Shown piece by piece: positions 39,831 to 46,827 of a stretch of 46,827 nt of DNA. The notes below the pieces were generated by a model. That model worked only from the letters and a program-made list of their open reading frames with translations, did no database searches and had not been told where the DNA came from. Source of the stretch: a virus; IMG/VR virus record IMGVR_UViG_3300042691_014641, positions 1 to 46,827 of that record; one strand, given 5' to 3'. The translations under genes were made by a program, and so were the position numbers. Each line of letters starts with the position of its first letter. The stretch's first letter is position 1.

Positions 39831-40957
39831 TATATGTACCTAATCATGAAATAAATTCCAGTGATCGTTGCACTGTGCGAGTGTGAAACGCTCAACGTAC
39901 TCATTCCTTTTGTGAAGCTATGAACGGAGGTACCTGAGTGCGCGTTTCCACCGCTATCTCCGGTATGACTATGAAAAGTTGTGTTTGAGTTTACGTTGTG
40001 CGAGTGGTTTGCACTAGGCGCACTGATACCGCCATGCGTATGGTTTTGGTTTACACCACCCGTGTTGTTGTTTGCTACTGTAGTACCAGGGGTATAGTTA
40101 TGGTTGTGAGTAACATTGCTGGTCGAATAAACGTGAGAATGCGAGCCGGAGTTGGTAGTTCCGCTTGAAAAGTTGTGAGTGTGATCTGCGCCTGAGTTAG
40201 AACTGTTGTGTGAGTGATCTGTATTTCCGGAGCCTTCTGTGTAAGAAACTACAGCAGTGTGAGTGTGAGTTTCAGTGAACGTTGTCCCACCGACGTTTGC
40301 CGACGTTGGAGTGCCACTGGCAGAGCCTATCGGGAAGTTTCCGTTAGAGAAGTTTGGCAGAGTAAACGTTGTTGTCGCCCCTGCAACGTTCGTTACGCCG
40401 TTGCTGTATGCTGTTCCACCGTACTTGTTTCCTATCACAGCATGAAGAAACCTAAACATGTACGTGTTAAGAGACTGGCCGTTACAAATTATGTAGTTTG
40501 TGCTTGATACGTTTGTGACCGTGCCAGCGGTGGGCGTCGTCCCTCCGACTACCTGATACGTCACAGACGTAGAGCTGTTGATAGCTGAAACTACAAATGA
40601 AGTCGGAGAACCGCCGTACAGAGTACCCGTACCCGCTGTCGCGGTTATGATCGAACCTACCGCAAGACCGGCGGTGGTGGCCATTCCAGTAACTGTAGCT
40701 GTCCATGGGGACGCGTTTGTGCCCGACCCAGATATAGAACCAACAGTGCCAGTGGCACTCACTACAAACGCAGGAGTGGCTCCGGTTGAAGATGTCCACA
40801 TTCTTACAACGCCGGTAGGAATAGCTTTCTGAGTCGCAATAAACTTAGAACTTGCGGAGCTATATATGAGGTTGTTTTTAGAAGACGAGCTAGAAGTGTC
40901 GACTACGACACCTTTACTGCTCAATGTTGTTGGGATGTAGAATTTAGACGAGCTCAT
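39830..40957 (-). CDS. Tail collar-domain fibre protein 2 with beta module
   Basis: A 375-residue protein. I take ATG 40957 (MSSSKFYIPTTLSSKGVVVD), just after the upstream stop, over a more distant ATG 41032. A short anchor with KNNLIYSSASSKFIA precedes the collar part (IPTGVVRMWTSST, YIICNGQSLN, NKYGGTAYSNGV, FTLPNFSNGNFPIG). Between these, at about 40510-40780, a module of about 85 residues (ATVTGMATTAGLAVGSIITA, then FVVSAIN) resembles the recurring virion module. The C-terminus has a long HxH array (HTHTAV, HSHNS, HTHNF, HSHVY, HNHNY) and ends IYFMIRYI. Confidence 0.75.
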   Translation of the reverse strand: MSSSKFYIPTTLSSKGVVVDTSSSSSKNNLIYSSASSKFIATQKAIPTGVVRMWTSSTGATPAFVVSATGTVGSISGSGTNASPWTATVTGMATTAGLAVGSIITATAGTGTLYGGSPTSFVVSAINSSTSVTYQVVGGTTPTAGTVTNVSSTNYIICNGQSLNTYMFRFLHAVIGNKYGGTAYSNGVTNVAGATTTFTLPNFSNGNFPIGSASGTPTSANVGGTTFTETHTHTAVVSYTEGSGNTDHSHNSSNSGADHTHNFSSGTTNSGSHSHVYSTSNVTHNHNYTPGTTVANNNTGGVNQNHTHGGISAPSANHSHNVNSNTTFHSHTGDSGGNAHSGTSVHSFTKGMSTLSVSHSHSATITGIYFMIRYI

Positions 40958-40958
40958 G

Positions 40959-41783
40959 TCAAAACTTAATGATGAATAGAAGTTGTATAGTGCTAATAGT
41001 GCCGTGCCCGTGCGTCGTAACACCGACCGCATTCGCCTGGTTTATAGCCTGGCTTGTGAAAGTTATGCTATTGTGCGCATGAGTGTGCGACATGCCTGGG
41101 CCGTCTGTGGAGCTGTGCGAATGGTTCGCGTTTCCGGATGCATCGTTATGTGAGTGGGTTGCAGTGTTGCTTGACGATGCGTGGGTGTGGTTGGAGTCAG
41201 ATGCACCCGTGTTTGAAGAAAAGTTTCCAGTTCTATCTATTAGATGCGTATGAGCTCCGCCAGCCGGCGTGTTGCCGCCGTGAGAATGGTTGCCTTTTTG
41301 CCCGTCTGACGCATTATGAGTGTGTGCTGCATCGGTACCGCCGGCCGCATGAGTGTGCGCGAGGGAGACAGCATTTGCGTCTGCTGTGCTATATCCCACG
41401 TTATGGGAGTGAGAAAATGAATTACTACTGCTAGTTGTGCTTGTTAGGTTGGTTGTTTGCGATAAACCAACAGAAGGCTTGCTCACGAAGTCTGGTACGT
41501 TAAAGTTTGCACCTGAGCCCCCGTACCTATACTGAATCACTGCAAATAAATTGGCGTAGGTCCCTGTTGTTGCGTATGACCCTCCGTTGCATACGACCCA
41601 ACCTGTAGGCGCAGTTGCGCCAACGTACATCACGACAGTTCCTATAGGAGTCTCAGTTACAGGAGTATACGACGCTGTCCCCGTGTCGTAGGCAAGCGCC
41701 TGGCCTGTAGACGGCGTACCTAGGTTGATCGAAAAGCCGTCTATGTTTAGGTCGTCTGATATCTTAAATGAACTTACGGCCAT
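40959..41783 (-). CDS. Tail collar-domain fibre protein 1 with HxH array
   Basis: A 274-residue protein from ATG 41783, two bases after the big fibre's stop. Anchor: NIDGFSINLGTPSTGQALAYDTG. Collar: TPIGTVVMYVGATAPTGWVVCN, QYRYGGSGANFNVPDFVSKPSVG. HxH-rich needle: SHSHNVG, HTHAAG, HTHNAS, HSHGG, HTHLID, HTHAS, HSHND, HSHSS, HTHAH. End: LLFIIKF. It is the first of three adjacent related genes; together they could form mixed or alternative receptor-binding tips. Confidence 0.8.
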   Translation of the reverse strand: MAVSSFKISDDLNIDGFSINLGTPSTGQALAYDTGTASYTPVTETPIGTVVMYVGATAPTGWVVCNGGSYATTGTYANLFAVIQYRYGGSGANFNVPDFVSKPSVGLSQTTNLTSTTSSSNSFSHSHNVGYSTADANAVSLAHTHAAGGTDAAHTHNASDGQKGNHSHGGNTPAGGAHTHLIDRTGNFSSNTGASDSNHTHASSSNTATHSHNDASGNANHSHSSTDGPGMSHTHAHNSITFTSQAINQANAVGVTTHGHGTISTIQLLFIIKF

Positions 41784-41785
41784 GG

Positions 41786-44700
41786 TTATACCATCACTGT
41801 TTTTATGAACTCGGCAGACATTGTGCTACCTGATGTTGTCGTAACAGTCAATATAATATTACTTCCATCCACAGTAGCGGCGACTGATATACCACTTAAC
41901 GGTCCAAGTGTTTCAATGACAGCATACTCTACGTGGTCAACTGCCGAGGCACCACTGTTTGCATTGGGGCTTACTAGGACTTTTGAGGTACGTATGGCCG
42001 TGCCCTGGCTTATTCTTAGAGTATATTCAATTGCTTGTGGGTTGCTGGACACCGCAATCGTATCGATTGTTGTTGTAGTATTTGCGTTTACTGTTACTGT
42101 TGTCCCGGTTGTCGACGATGAGTTTCCCATCACCGTAGAGGGGATTGTTCCAGAAAGGTTTCCTGCCGTCAGGTTCGTGAGGTTTGCTCCCGAGACTGCA
42201 CCGAATGAGCCAGACCAGGTTCCTGAAGTGATTGTTCCAACCGAGGTAAGACTTGAACTAGTGACTCCAGAACCAAGAGTTGTAGAGCTAAGTACCGACG
42301 TTCCATTGATGTAGTAGGCCTTGCCTGTCGCAAGGTTTAGATGCTCAGACGATGTCCAGGCATCTGTTGCATCAACCCAGTTGAACGTCTTGTCTGACGC
42401 GCCTTTAAGGGTGATGCCACCACCGTCTGCCGCCGTGTCAAGAGTGTTGTCCGCGCCAAGAACGATGTTCTTGTCGTCAATGCTCAATGTTGTCGAGTTG
42501 ATCGTTGTGGTCGTGCCGTTGACCGTCAAGTTTCCGGCAATCGTCACCGTGCCAGACGAGTTTCCAATATTTAGTGTTGTCGCCGCTCCACCAAAGTTGA
42601 TGGTGGTGGCTGTTGTATTAAGTAGATCAAACGACGCGCTTCCGGTCGTCAAACTTGTAGTAATTGCGGGCGATGTTCCAAACACGAGAGCGCCGGAGCC
42701 TGTCTCGTCAGAAATAACGCCGGCAAGTGCCGACGACGTCGTTGCGGCAAACTGCCCTAACGTTCCAGTTGTTAGCGCAACGTTTGTGATTGCGCCGCTG
42801 CTGCCGTTTACCGTAGTAACACCGGTTGTTGATGTCAGATATGTCGCTGTATCTACGCTCCAAGTCCCGGCGCCGTTAGTCTTAAGGAAGCCGGACGTTC
42901 CAGTAAGAGCAGCGATTGCAGAAAGATCTGCGTCATACGCTTGAACGTTGGTTCCGATGACAAGACCTAGTGTAGTTTGCGCGGCGCTTGCGTCGGCGTC
43001 ATCAACCAAAGAGCGACCAAACGAGGTAAATGTTGCCAATGACGCCGTGCCCGAGCCAGTGAAGTACGGCAACCTATCTGCGGCACTTGTTAGTCCCGCT
43101 ATTGCAGCGAGTTCGACATCGTATCCCTGGACGTTTGTGCCGATAGCAAGACCGAGATTGCTTCGTGCCGTGGCGGAGTCTGTTGCTCCGGTTCCGCCGT
43201 TAGCTATCGCAATAGCTGTGCCGTTCCACGTTCCGATCGTGATTGTCCCAACGGAGGTTAAGCTCGAGTTAACAACAGTTGAGTTAAGCGACGTGCCGGT
43301 AAGCGTGCCAGCCGCAGCGGTGACAGTCTGTGACCCCGCGCTTGTCAACGATATAGATGTGCCGTTGAGAGAGATACTCGAGTTTGTCAACGAAATTGTT
43401 GGGCTTGAGCCTTCAGACGGAGTGTGAGAAACCGTGATACCAGTGCCGGCAATCACGCCTGAAACGTAGTTGCCGTCTGTATCTGTACCTAGCGTAATTT
43501 TTGAGTTAGACCATGAACCAGCACTGTATTTAAGAAAGTCACCGGTAGTTGGAGAAGCTAGAGCAACGTCTGATAGATCATCGATAGAGCCTGTAGGACC
43601 GGCAGGCCCTTGCACTCCTGTCGCGCCTTGTGGTCCCTGTGCGCCTTGAGCACCTGTTGCACCCTGCGGACCTGTTGAACCTTGCGGTCCAGTCGCACCC
43701 TGCGCGCCTTGTGGGCCCGTGTCGCCTTGAGGGCCAGCGGGTCCTTGTGCCCCGGTCGCGCCCTGCGCGCCATTTGCGCCTTGCGGTCCGGTAGCTCCTT
43801 GTGGTCCAGTCGCGCCTTGCGCGCCGGTCGCACCTTGTGGTCCAGTTGCACCTTGTGCTCCGGTCGCACCGGTTGCGCCTTGTGGGCCCTGTGGACCCTG
43901 TACGCCAGCAAGGAGGTTGGTGGTAGCGCCAGTAGCACCTGTGGATATGTCTAGGTAAAAGCCGCGGTTAGTTCCGCCATTCTCAAAGAAACGCAATCTG
44001 TTTTGGTTAACATCAATGGTTACGCCACTTACAAGTGTTGTATTTGTTGTTGCTTTGTTGAGGAATATTTCCCCACCCTCATCACCATTGCTGTATACAG
44101 ATTCAAGGTTTCCATTTACTTTTAGACTTACGCCGTCATACTGAAGTCCAGAACTGCCAGCGGGGTTATTGGAACTATCTTTGTATACGATTTGGTTTGC
44201 TGAACCAGCAACTGGACCCGTGGCTCCTTGTGCTCCCTGCGGTCCCTGTGACCCTGTAGCACCTTGTGGCCCAGTCGCTCCTTGGGGTCCAGTGGCTCCT
44301 TGCGGTCCGGTGTCACCTTGCGGTCCAGTGGATCCTTGTGCGCCTTGCGCACCCTGCACACCTGTTGCGCCCTGCGGCCCTTGTGGCCCTGTATCTCCCT
44401 GCGGACCCTGCGGACCGGTGGCTCCTTGAGCGCCTGTAGCGCCCTGCGGCCCTTGCGGGCCAGTGTCGCCCTGCGGGCCGTCAAGACCTTGAGCGCCGGC
44501 AGGGCCTTGTGCGCCCTGAGCTCCCTGCGCTCCGTTTGCACCTTGCGGCCCTTGCGGGCCAGTGTCGCCCTGCGGACCTTGCGGACCTGTTGCGCCTTGC
44601 GCACCGGTGGCGCCTTGTGCTCCTTGCGCACCGACATCACCTTGCGGGCCTTGTGAACCGGTTGCGCCTTGCGCACCAGTTGCTCCTTGTGCACCGGTGG

Positions 44701-46827
44701 CGCCTTGAGCACCCGCATCGCCTTGTGGTCCTTGTGAACCGGTTGCGCCTTGCGCGCCTGTTGCTCCTTGAGCGCCTTGCGCTCCGTTTGCACCTTGCGG
44801 CCCTTGCGCACCAGTTGCGCCTTGTGCTCCTTGCGCACCGACGTCGCCAGTGCGAGCAAAGGTAATAACGATACTTTCACCGTTACTGAACGAAGACGCC
44901 GAGCCAGAGACATATGAACATTCGACGTCAAAGAAGCCCGTCTCCTCAGTGACCGCTGAAATTGTGAACACAGCAAAATCAGAAGAGTCGCTCTTGTTGG
45001 AGATGCGGAAGTGGCCTTTCATCGTACTTGTTGAGTCGTCGATTGTTCTCAGGTACGATTGAATGTCTGTTGAATTGGCGTCAACGTCATCAATTTTTAG
45101 TTCTGAAGCAAGAGTGATGTCTGAGTTGCTGAACTTAAGTTTTCCTGCGCCGGGGTCAGTGTGCGCCGTGTCGGTATCAAAAACGTATTCAAAAGTAACG
45201 CCACCAAAGTTCCCTTGCGCACCTTGCGGGCCTGTGGCTCCTTGTGAACCTTGAGCGCCTTGAGCTCCTTGAACACCTTGCGGTCCTGTATCGCCTTGCG
45301 GCCCTTGTGCACCAGCGGCGCCTTGTGGTCCTTGTGCCCCGGTTGCGCCTTGCGCGCCTGTTGCTCCTTGAGCGCCTACATCACCTTGCGGACCTTGCGG
45401 CCCAGTTGCCCCTTGTGCGCCTTGTGTGCCTGTTGCACCCTGCGGACCTACATCGCCTTGTGGTCCCTGCGGACCTGTAGACCCCTGTGCTCCTTGTGGC
45501 CCCTGCGGACCAGTGGCTCCTTGTGGACCCGTGGCACCTTGAGGGCCTTGAGCACCTGTTGCACCCTGCGGACCGACGTCACCTTGTGGTCCTTGCGCGC
45601 CCTGAGCTCCAGTTGCACCCTGCGCTCCCGTATCTCCCTGCGCGCCCTGCGCGCCTGTTGCGCCCTGCGCGCCTGTAGCACCTTGCGGTCCTTGAGCTCC
45701 TGTAGCGCCTTGCGGGCCGTCTACACCTTGCACTCCCGCTGCGCCTTGCGGGCCTTGCGATCCAGTTGCACCTTGAGCACCTTGAACACCTTGAGCGCCT
45801 TGCGGGCCTTGCGCGCCTTGAGCGCCTTGCGCGCCTTGCGGTCCTGCTGCGGTGGCGGGAGCAAACTTTGTCCCATTGAAAACAAGCGCCTGATCAGTTG
45901 TAGCGCCTGTTGTGTCGATCTCGATGCTGTCAACTGTAAGAGTTGATGACGACAATGCGCCGGTCACGTTCAGTGACGAAGCGTTGCGGGTGCCATCGGC
46001 GAGTAGATATTGCGTGTGATCGTCGTCAGAAAGACCGGTGAGCGAACCATGGTCAGAGACTGGTGTTGCAGGGACGCCACCAAGAGGAATGGTTACGCGC
46101 TTATCGACAACAGATGTGATACGAGCGTTCGGCGTATTTACATACGCAGTCGCTGTTTGATAAATGATCTTATAGAGAGGTCTAAACTCAACGACAGGGA
46201 ACCCGGAAAGGTTCATGTCTTCCCACTGAACTGCTTCAGCCTCACCTTGACTGTTGTATTCAGCCTGACCTAGCACGCCTATGATCGGGTTACCAAGATT
46301 ATTTGTAGCGGTGATCCATGTGATGCCGAATTTGTTGTTACTAATGTCGGTCGTCGACCAAGTGCCTGCGGTGTTCAGGTTGTATTGAACTAAAGTTGTT
46401 CCCTGCTTCATTGGAAACTGTGTTGCTGTGTCGGTGCGCCAGTGATTATTGAGACGATAGAAAACGGGAATGTAAGCGCCACCCTGTAGTCGCTGTTGCC
46501 ACGTATTCGCGGTCGGGGATGCGGAGTGCGTGATGTCTACCTGGAGGTCCTCATCAAAGAAGGTGCCGTCGGCAATATCAATCTTTGCATGAGCATCTAG
46601 TGAGCCGTCGCCAGTTGTGGTGTAGTTGTTGGCACCAAATCCATTGGCAATTGCGGCACCACGGGTTCTATGAAGATACTCATGTGTTGCCCAGTCAAGA
46701 ACGATTCCATGTCTTTCGTCGGCAAAGAAATACGCCTTGTTATCTACTTCGTTCCAATAAACATACGCTGTAGGCGTGTCGTTTTCCCAATCAAAAAACG
46801 TCGTGCTGTAGGAAAGTTCACCTGTAT
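41786..46827 (-). CDS. Giant collagen-like tail fibre, 5' end outside window
   Basis: At least 1680 codons; the frame stays open to the window edge, so the ATG at 46411 is probably internal. Order from the visible N-terminus: beta-rich head ([49 protein letters not shown]), anchor with [21 protein letters not shown], a Gly-X-Y block of about 70 triplets, a globular spacer, a second block of about 70, a second spacer, a third block of about 36, then a C-terminal fibre with two GLxIGTNVQxYDxxLxAIAxLT repeats, [18 protein letters not shown], and a sandwich end. The triplets are mainly GPQ, GAT and GAQ. It likely trimerises into a long receptor-binding fibre and leads an operon with an oxygenase and a glycosyltransferase. 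Confidence 0.85.
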   Translation of the reverse strand, partial: TGELSYSTTFFDWENDTPTAYVYWNEVDNKAYFFADERHGIVLDWATHEYLHRTRGAAIANGFGANNYTTTGDGSLDAHAKIDIADGTFFDEDLQVDITHSASPTANTWQQRLQGGAYIPVFYRLNNHWRTDTATQFPMKQGTTLVQYNLNTAGTWSTTDISNNKFGITWITATNNLGNPIIGVLGQAEYNSQGEAEAVQWEDMNLSGFPVVEFRPLYKIIYQTATAYVNTPNARITSVVDKRVTIPLGGVPATPVSDHGSLTGLSDDDHTQYLLADGTRNASSLNVTGALSSSTLTVDSIEIDTTGATTDQALVFNGTKFAPATAAGPQGAQGAQGAQGPQGAQGVQGAQGATGSQGPQGAAGVQGVDGPQGATGAQGPQGATGAQGATGAQGAQGDTGAQGATGAQGAQGPQGDVGPQGATGAQGPQGATGPQGATGPQGPQGAQGSTGPQGPQGDVGPQGATGTQGAQGATGPQGPQGDVGAQGATGAQGATGAQGPQGAAGAQGPQGDTGPQGVQGAQGAQGSQGATGPQGAQGNFGGVTFEYVFDTDTAHTDPGAGKLKFSNSDITLASELKIDDVDANSTDIQSYLRTIDDSTSTMKGHFRISNKSDSSDFAVFTISAVTEETGFFDVECSYVSGSASSFSNGESIVITFARTGDVGAQGAQGATGAQGPQGANGAQGAQGATGAQGATGSQGPQGDAGAQGATGAQGATGAQGATGSQGPQGDVGAQGAQGATGAQGATGPQGPQGDTGPQGPQGANGAQGAQGAQGPAGAQGLDGPQGDTGPQGPQGATGAQGATGPQGPQGDTGPQGPQGATGVQGAQGAQGSTGPQGDTGPQGATGPQGATGPQGATGSQGPQGAQGATGPVAGSANQIVYKDSSNNPAGSSGLQYDGVSLKVNGNLESVYSNGDEGGEIFLNKATTNTTLVSGVTIDVNQNRLRFFENGGTNRGFYLDISTGATGATTNLLAGVQGPQGPQGATGATGAQGATGPQGATGAQGATGPQGATGPQGANGAQGATGAQGPAGPQGDTGPQGAQGATGPQGSTGPQGATGAQGAQGPQGATGVQGPAGPTGSIDDLSDVALASPTTGDFLKYSAGSWSNSKITLGTDTDGNYVSGVIAGTGITVSHTPSEGSSPTISLTNSSISLNGTSISLTSAGSQTVTAAAGTLTGTSLNSTVVNSSLTSVGTITIGTWNGTAIAIANGGTGATDSATARSNLGLAIGTNVQGYDVELAAIAGLTSAADRLPYFTGSGTASLATFTSFGRSLVDDADASAAQTTLGLVIGTNVQAYDADLSAIAALTGTSGFLKTNGAGTWSVDTATYLTSTTGVTTVNGSSGAITNVALTTGTLGQFAATTSSALAGVISDETGSGALVFGTSPAITTSLTTGSASFDLLNTTATTINFGGAATTLNIGNSSGTVTIAGNLTVNGTTTTINSTTLSIDDKNIVLGADNTLDTAADGGGITLKGASDKTFNWVDATDAWTSSEHLNLATGKAYYINGTSVLSSTTLGSGVTSSSLTSVGTITSGTWSGSFGAVSGANLTNLTAGNLSGTIPSTVMGNSSSTTGTTVTVNANTTTTIDTIAVSSNPQAIEYTLRISQGTAIRTSKVLVSPNANSGASAVDHVEYAVIETLGPLSGISVAATVDGSNIILTVTTTSGSTMSAEFIKTVMV
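43588..43911 (-). repeat. Collagen Gly-X-Y block 3 (about 36 triplets)
   Basis: The reverse strand encodes [12 protein letters not shown] triplets with Gly every third residue and Pro only at X. The nine-base repeat unit makes the DNA repetitive. Bounds are approximate. Confidence 0.85.
44212..44849 (-). repeat. Collagen Gly-X-Y block 2 (about 70 triplets)
   Basis: A second triplet block, between the two globular spacers. Longer sub-repeats such as [14 protein letters not shown] recur, a sign of expansion by unequal recombination or slippage. Asp occurs at X (GDV, GDT). Confidence 0.85.
45205..45850 (-). repeat. Collagen Gly-X-Y block 1 (about 70 triplets)
   Basis: The first block after the anchor domain. 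It consists of GAQ, GPQ, GVQ and GAT triplets. Pro is at X and Gln or Thr at Y throughout what I read. Confidence 0.85.

Noticed and set aside
40958-41032. Upstream ATG 41032 for collar fibre 2
   Set aside because: It would overlap collar fibre 1 by 74 bases and adds a segment unlike the sister anchors; ATG 40957 follows the stop directly.
43588-45850. Regular short repeats that could look like a CRISPR array or tandem non-coding repeat
   Set aside because: The repeats run in one open reverse-strand frame as Gly-X-Y triplets without unique spacers.
43682-45946. Long open frames on both strands across the collagen blocks, rich in Leu/Arg or Cys/Ser
   Set aside because: They are by-products of the nine-base repeat in other frames. 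None has a sensible start region or family likeness.
46409-46411. ATG on the - strand as start of the giant fibre
   Set aside because: The frame continues without a stop to the window end and encodes sensible fibre sequence ([21 protein letters not shown]), so the true start is outside.

Overview
This window is part of the genome of a long-tailed (siphovirus-type) bacteriophage that very probably infects an actinobacterium. The host call rests on a WhiB-family gene (36147-36632), a family essentially confined to Actinobacteria and their phages, and on virion and replication proteins of the kind seen in actinophages. Several tail and fibre proteins, including WxWN motifs, HxH collar fibres, a 2-oxoglutarate oxygenase and a giant fibre, recall aquatic phages, so a freshwater or marine host is plausible but not shown. 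Terminase, portal and lysis genes are not visible and must lie outside the window. I see no integrase, repressor or tRNA gene. Genes are tightly packed, with many ATGA, GTGA or TAATG overlaps, and no gene-free stretch exceeds about 120 bases.

Layout, + strand. 1-18874 is the virion module: two capsid-like proteins, major tail protein, head-tail adaptor, connector and HK97-gp10-like proteins, tail assembly chaperones made by a -1 frameshift, a 1312-residue tape measure, distal tail and hub proteins, tail-tip/fibre proteins and a W-rich protein. 18953-34182 is the nucleotide-metabolism, replication and recombination module: a dNMP kinase fused to a UDG-like domain, a ThyA-fold enzyme, two deaminase-fold proteins, DNA polymerase A, RuvC-like nuclease, SNF2 helicase, Cas4/RecB-like nuclease, Sak4-like ATPase, SSB-like protein, two related GT-B-like proteins, a MazG/dUTPase-like protein, small conserved proteins and a C5-cytosine methyltransferase. 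34256-36632 is an accessory segment: pyrimidine-dimer glycosylase-like protein, a lipoprotein with two repeated domains, an unknown and the WhiB protein.

Layout, - strand. 36629-46827 (converging on WhiB) reads as one operon: an incomplete giant collagen-like fibre, three tail-collar fibres, a paralogue of the 17714 W-rich protein, a prolyl-hydroxylase-like oxygenase, a family 2 glycosyltransferase and a 47-residue coiled coil.

Two candidate undescribed systems stand out. (1) A T4-like route to modified cytosine DNA: the ThyA homologue carries Asp where thymidylate synthases have the dUMP-selecting Asn, as in dCMP hydroxymethylase. It sits in the same region as a dNMP kinase, dCMP deaminase, MazG-like pyrophosphatase and two tandem GT-B-like proteins. 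(2) A collagen-like fibre co-encoded with a 2OG oxygenase and a glycosyltransferase that might modify it after translation. In addition, a beta-rich module of about 70 residues recurs about ten times across six virion proteins.
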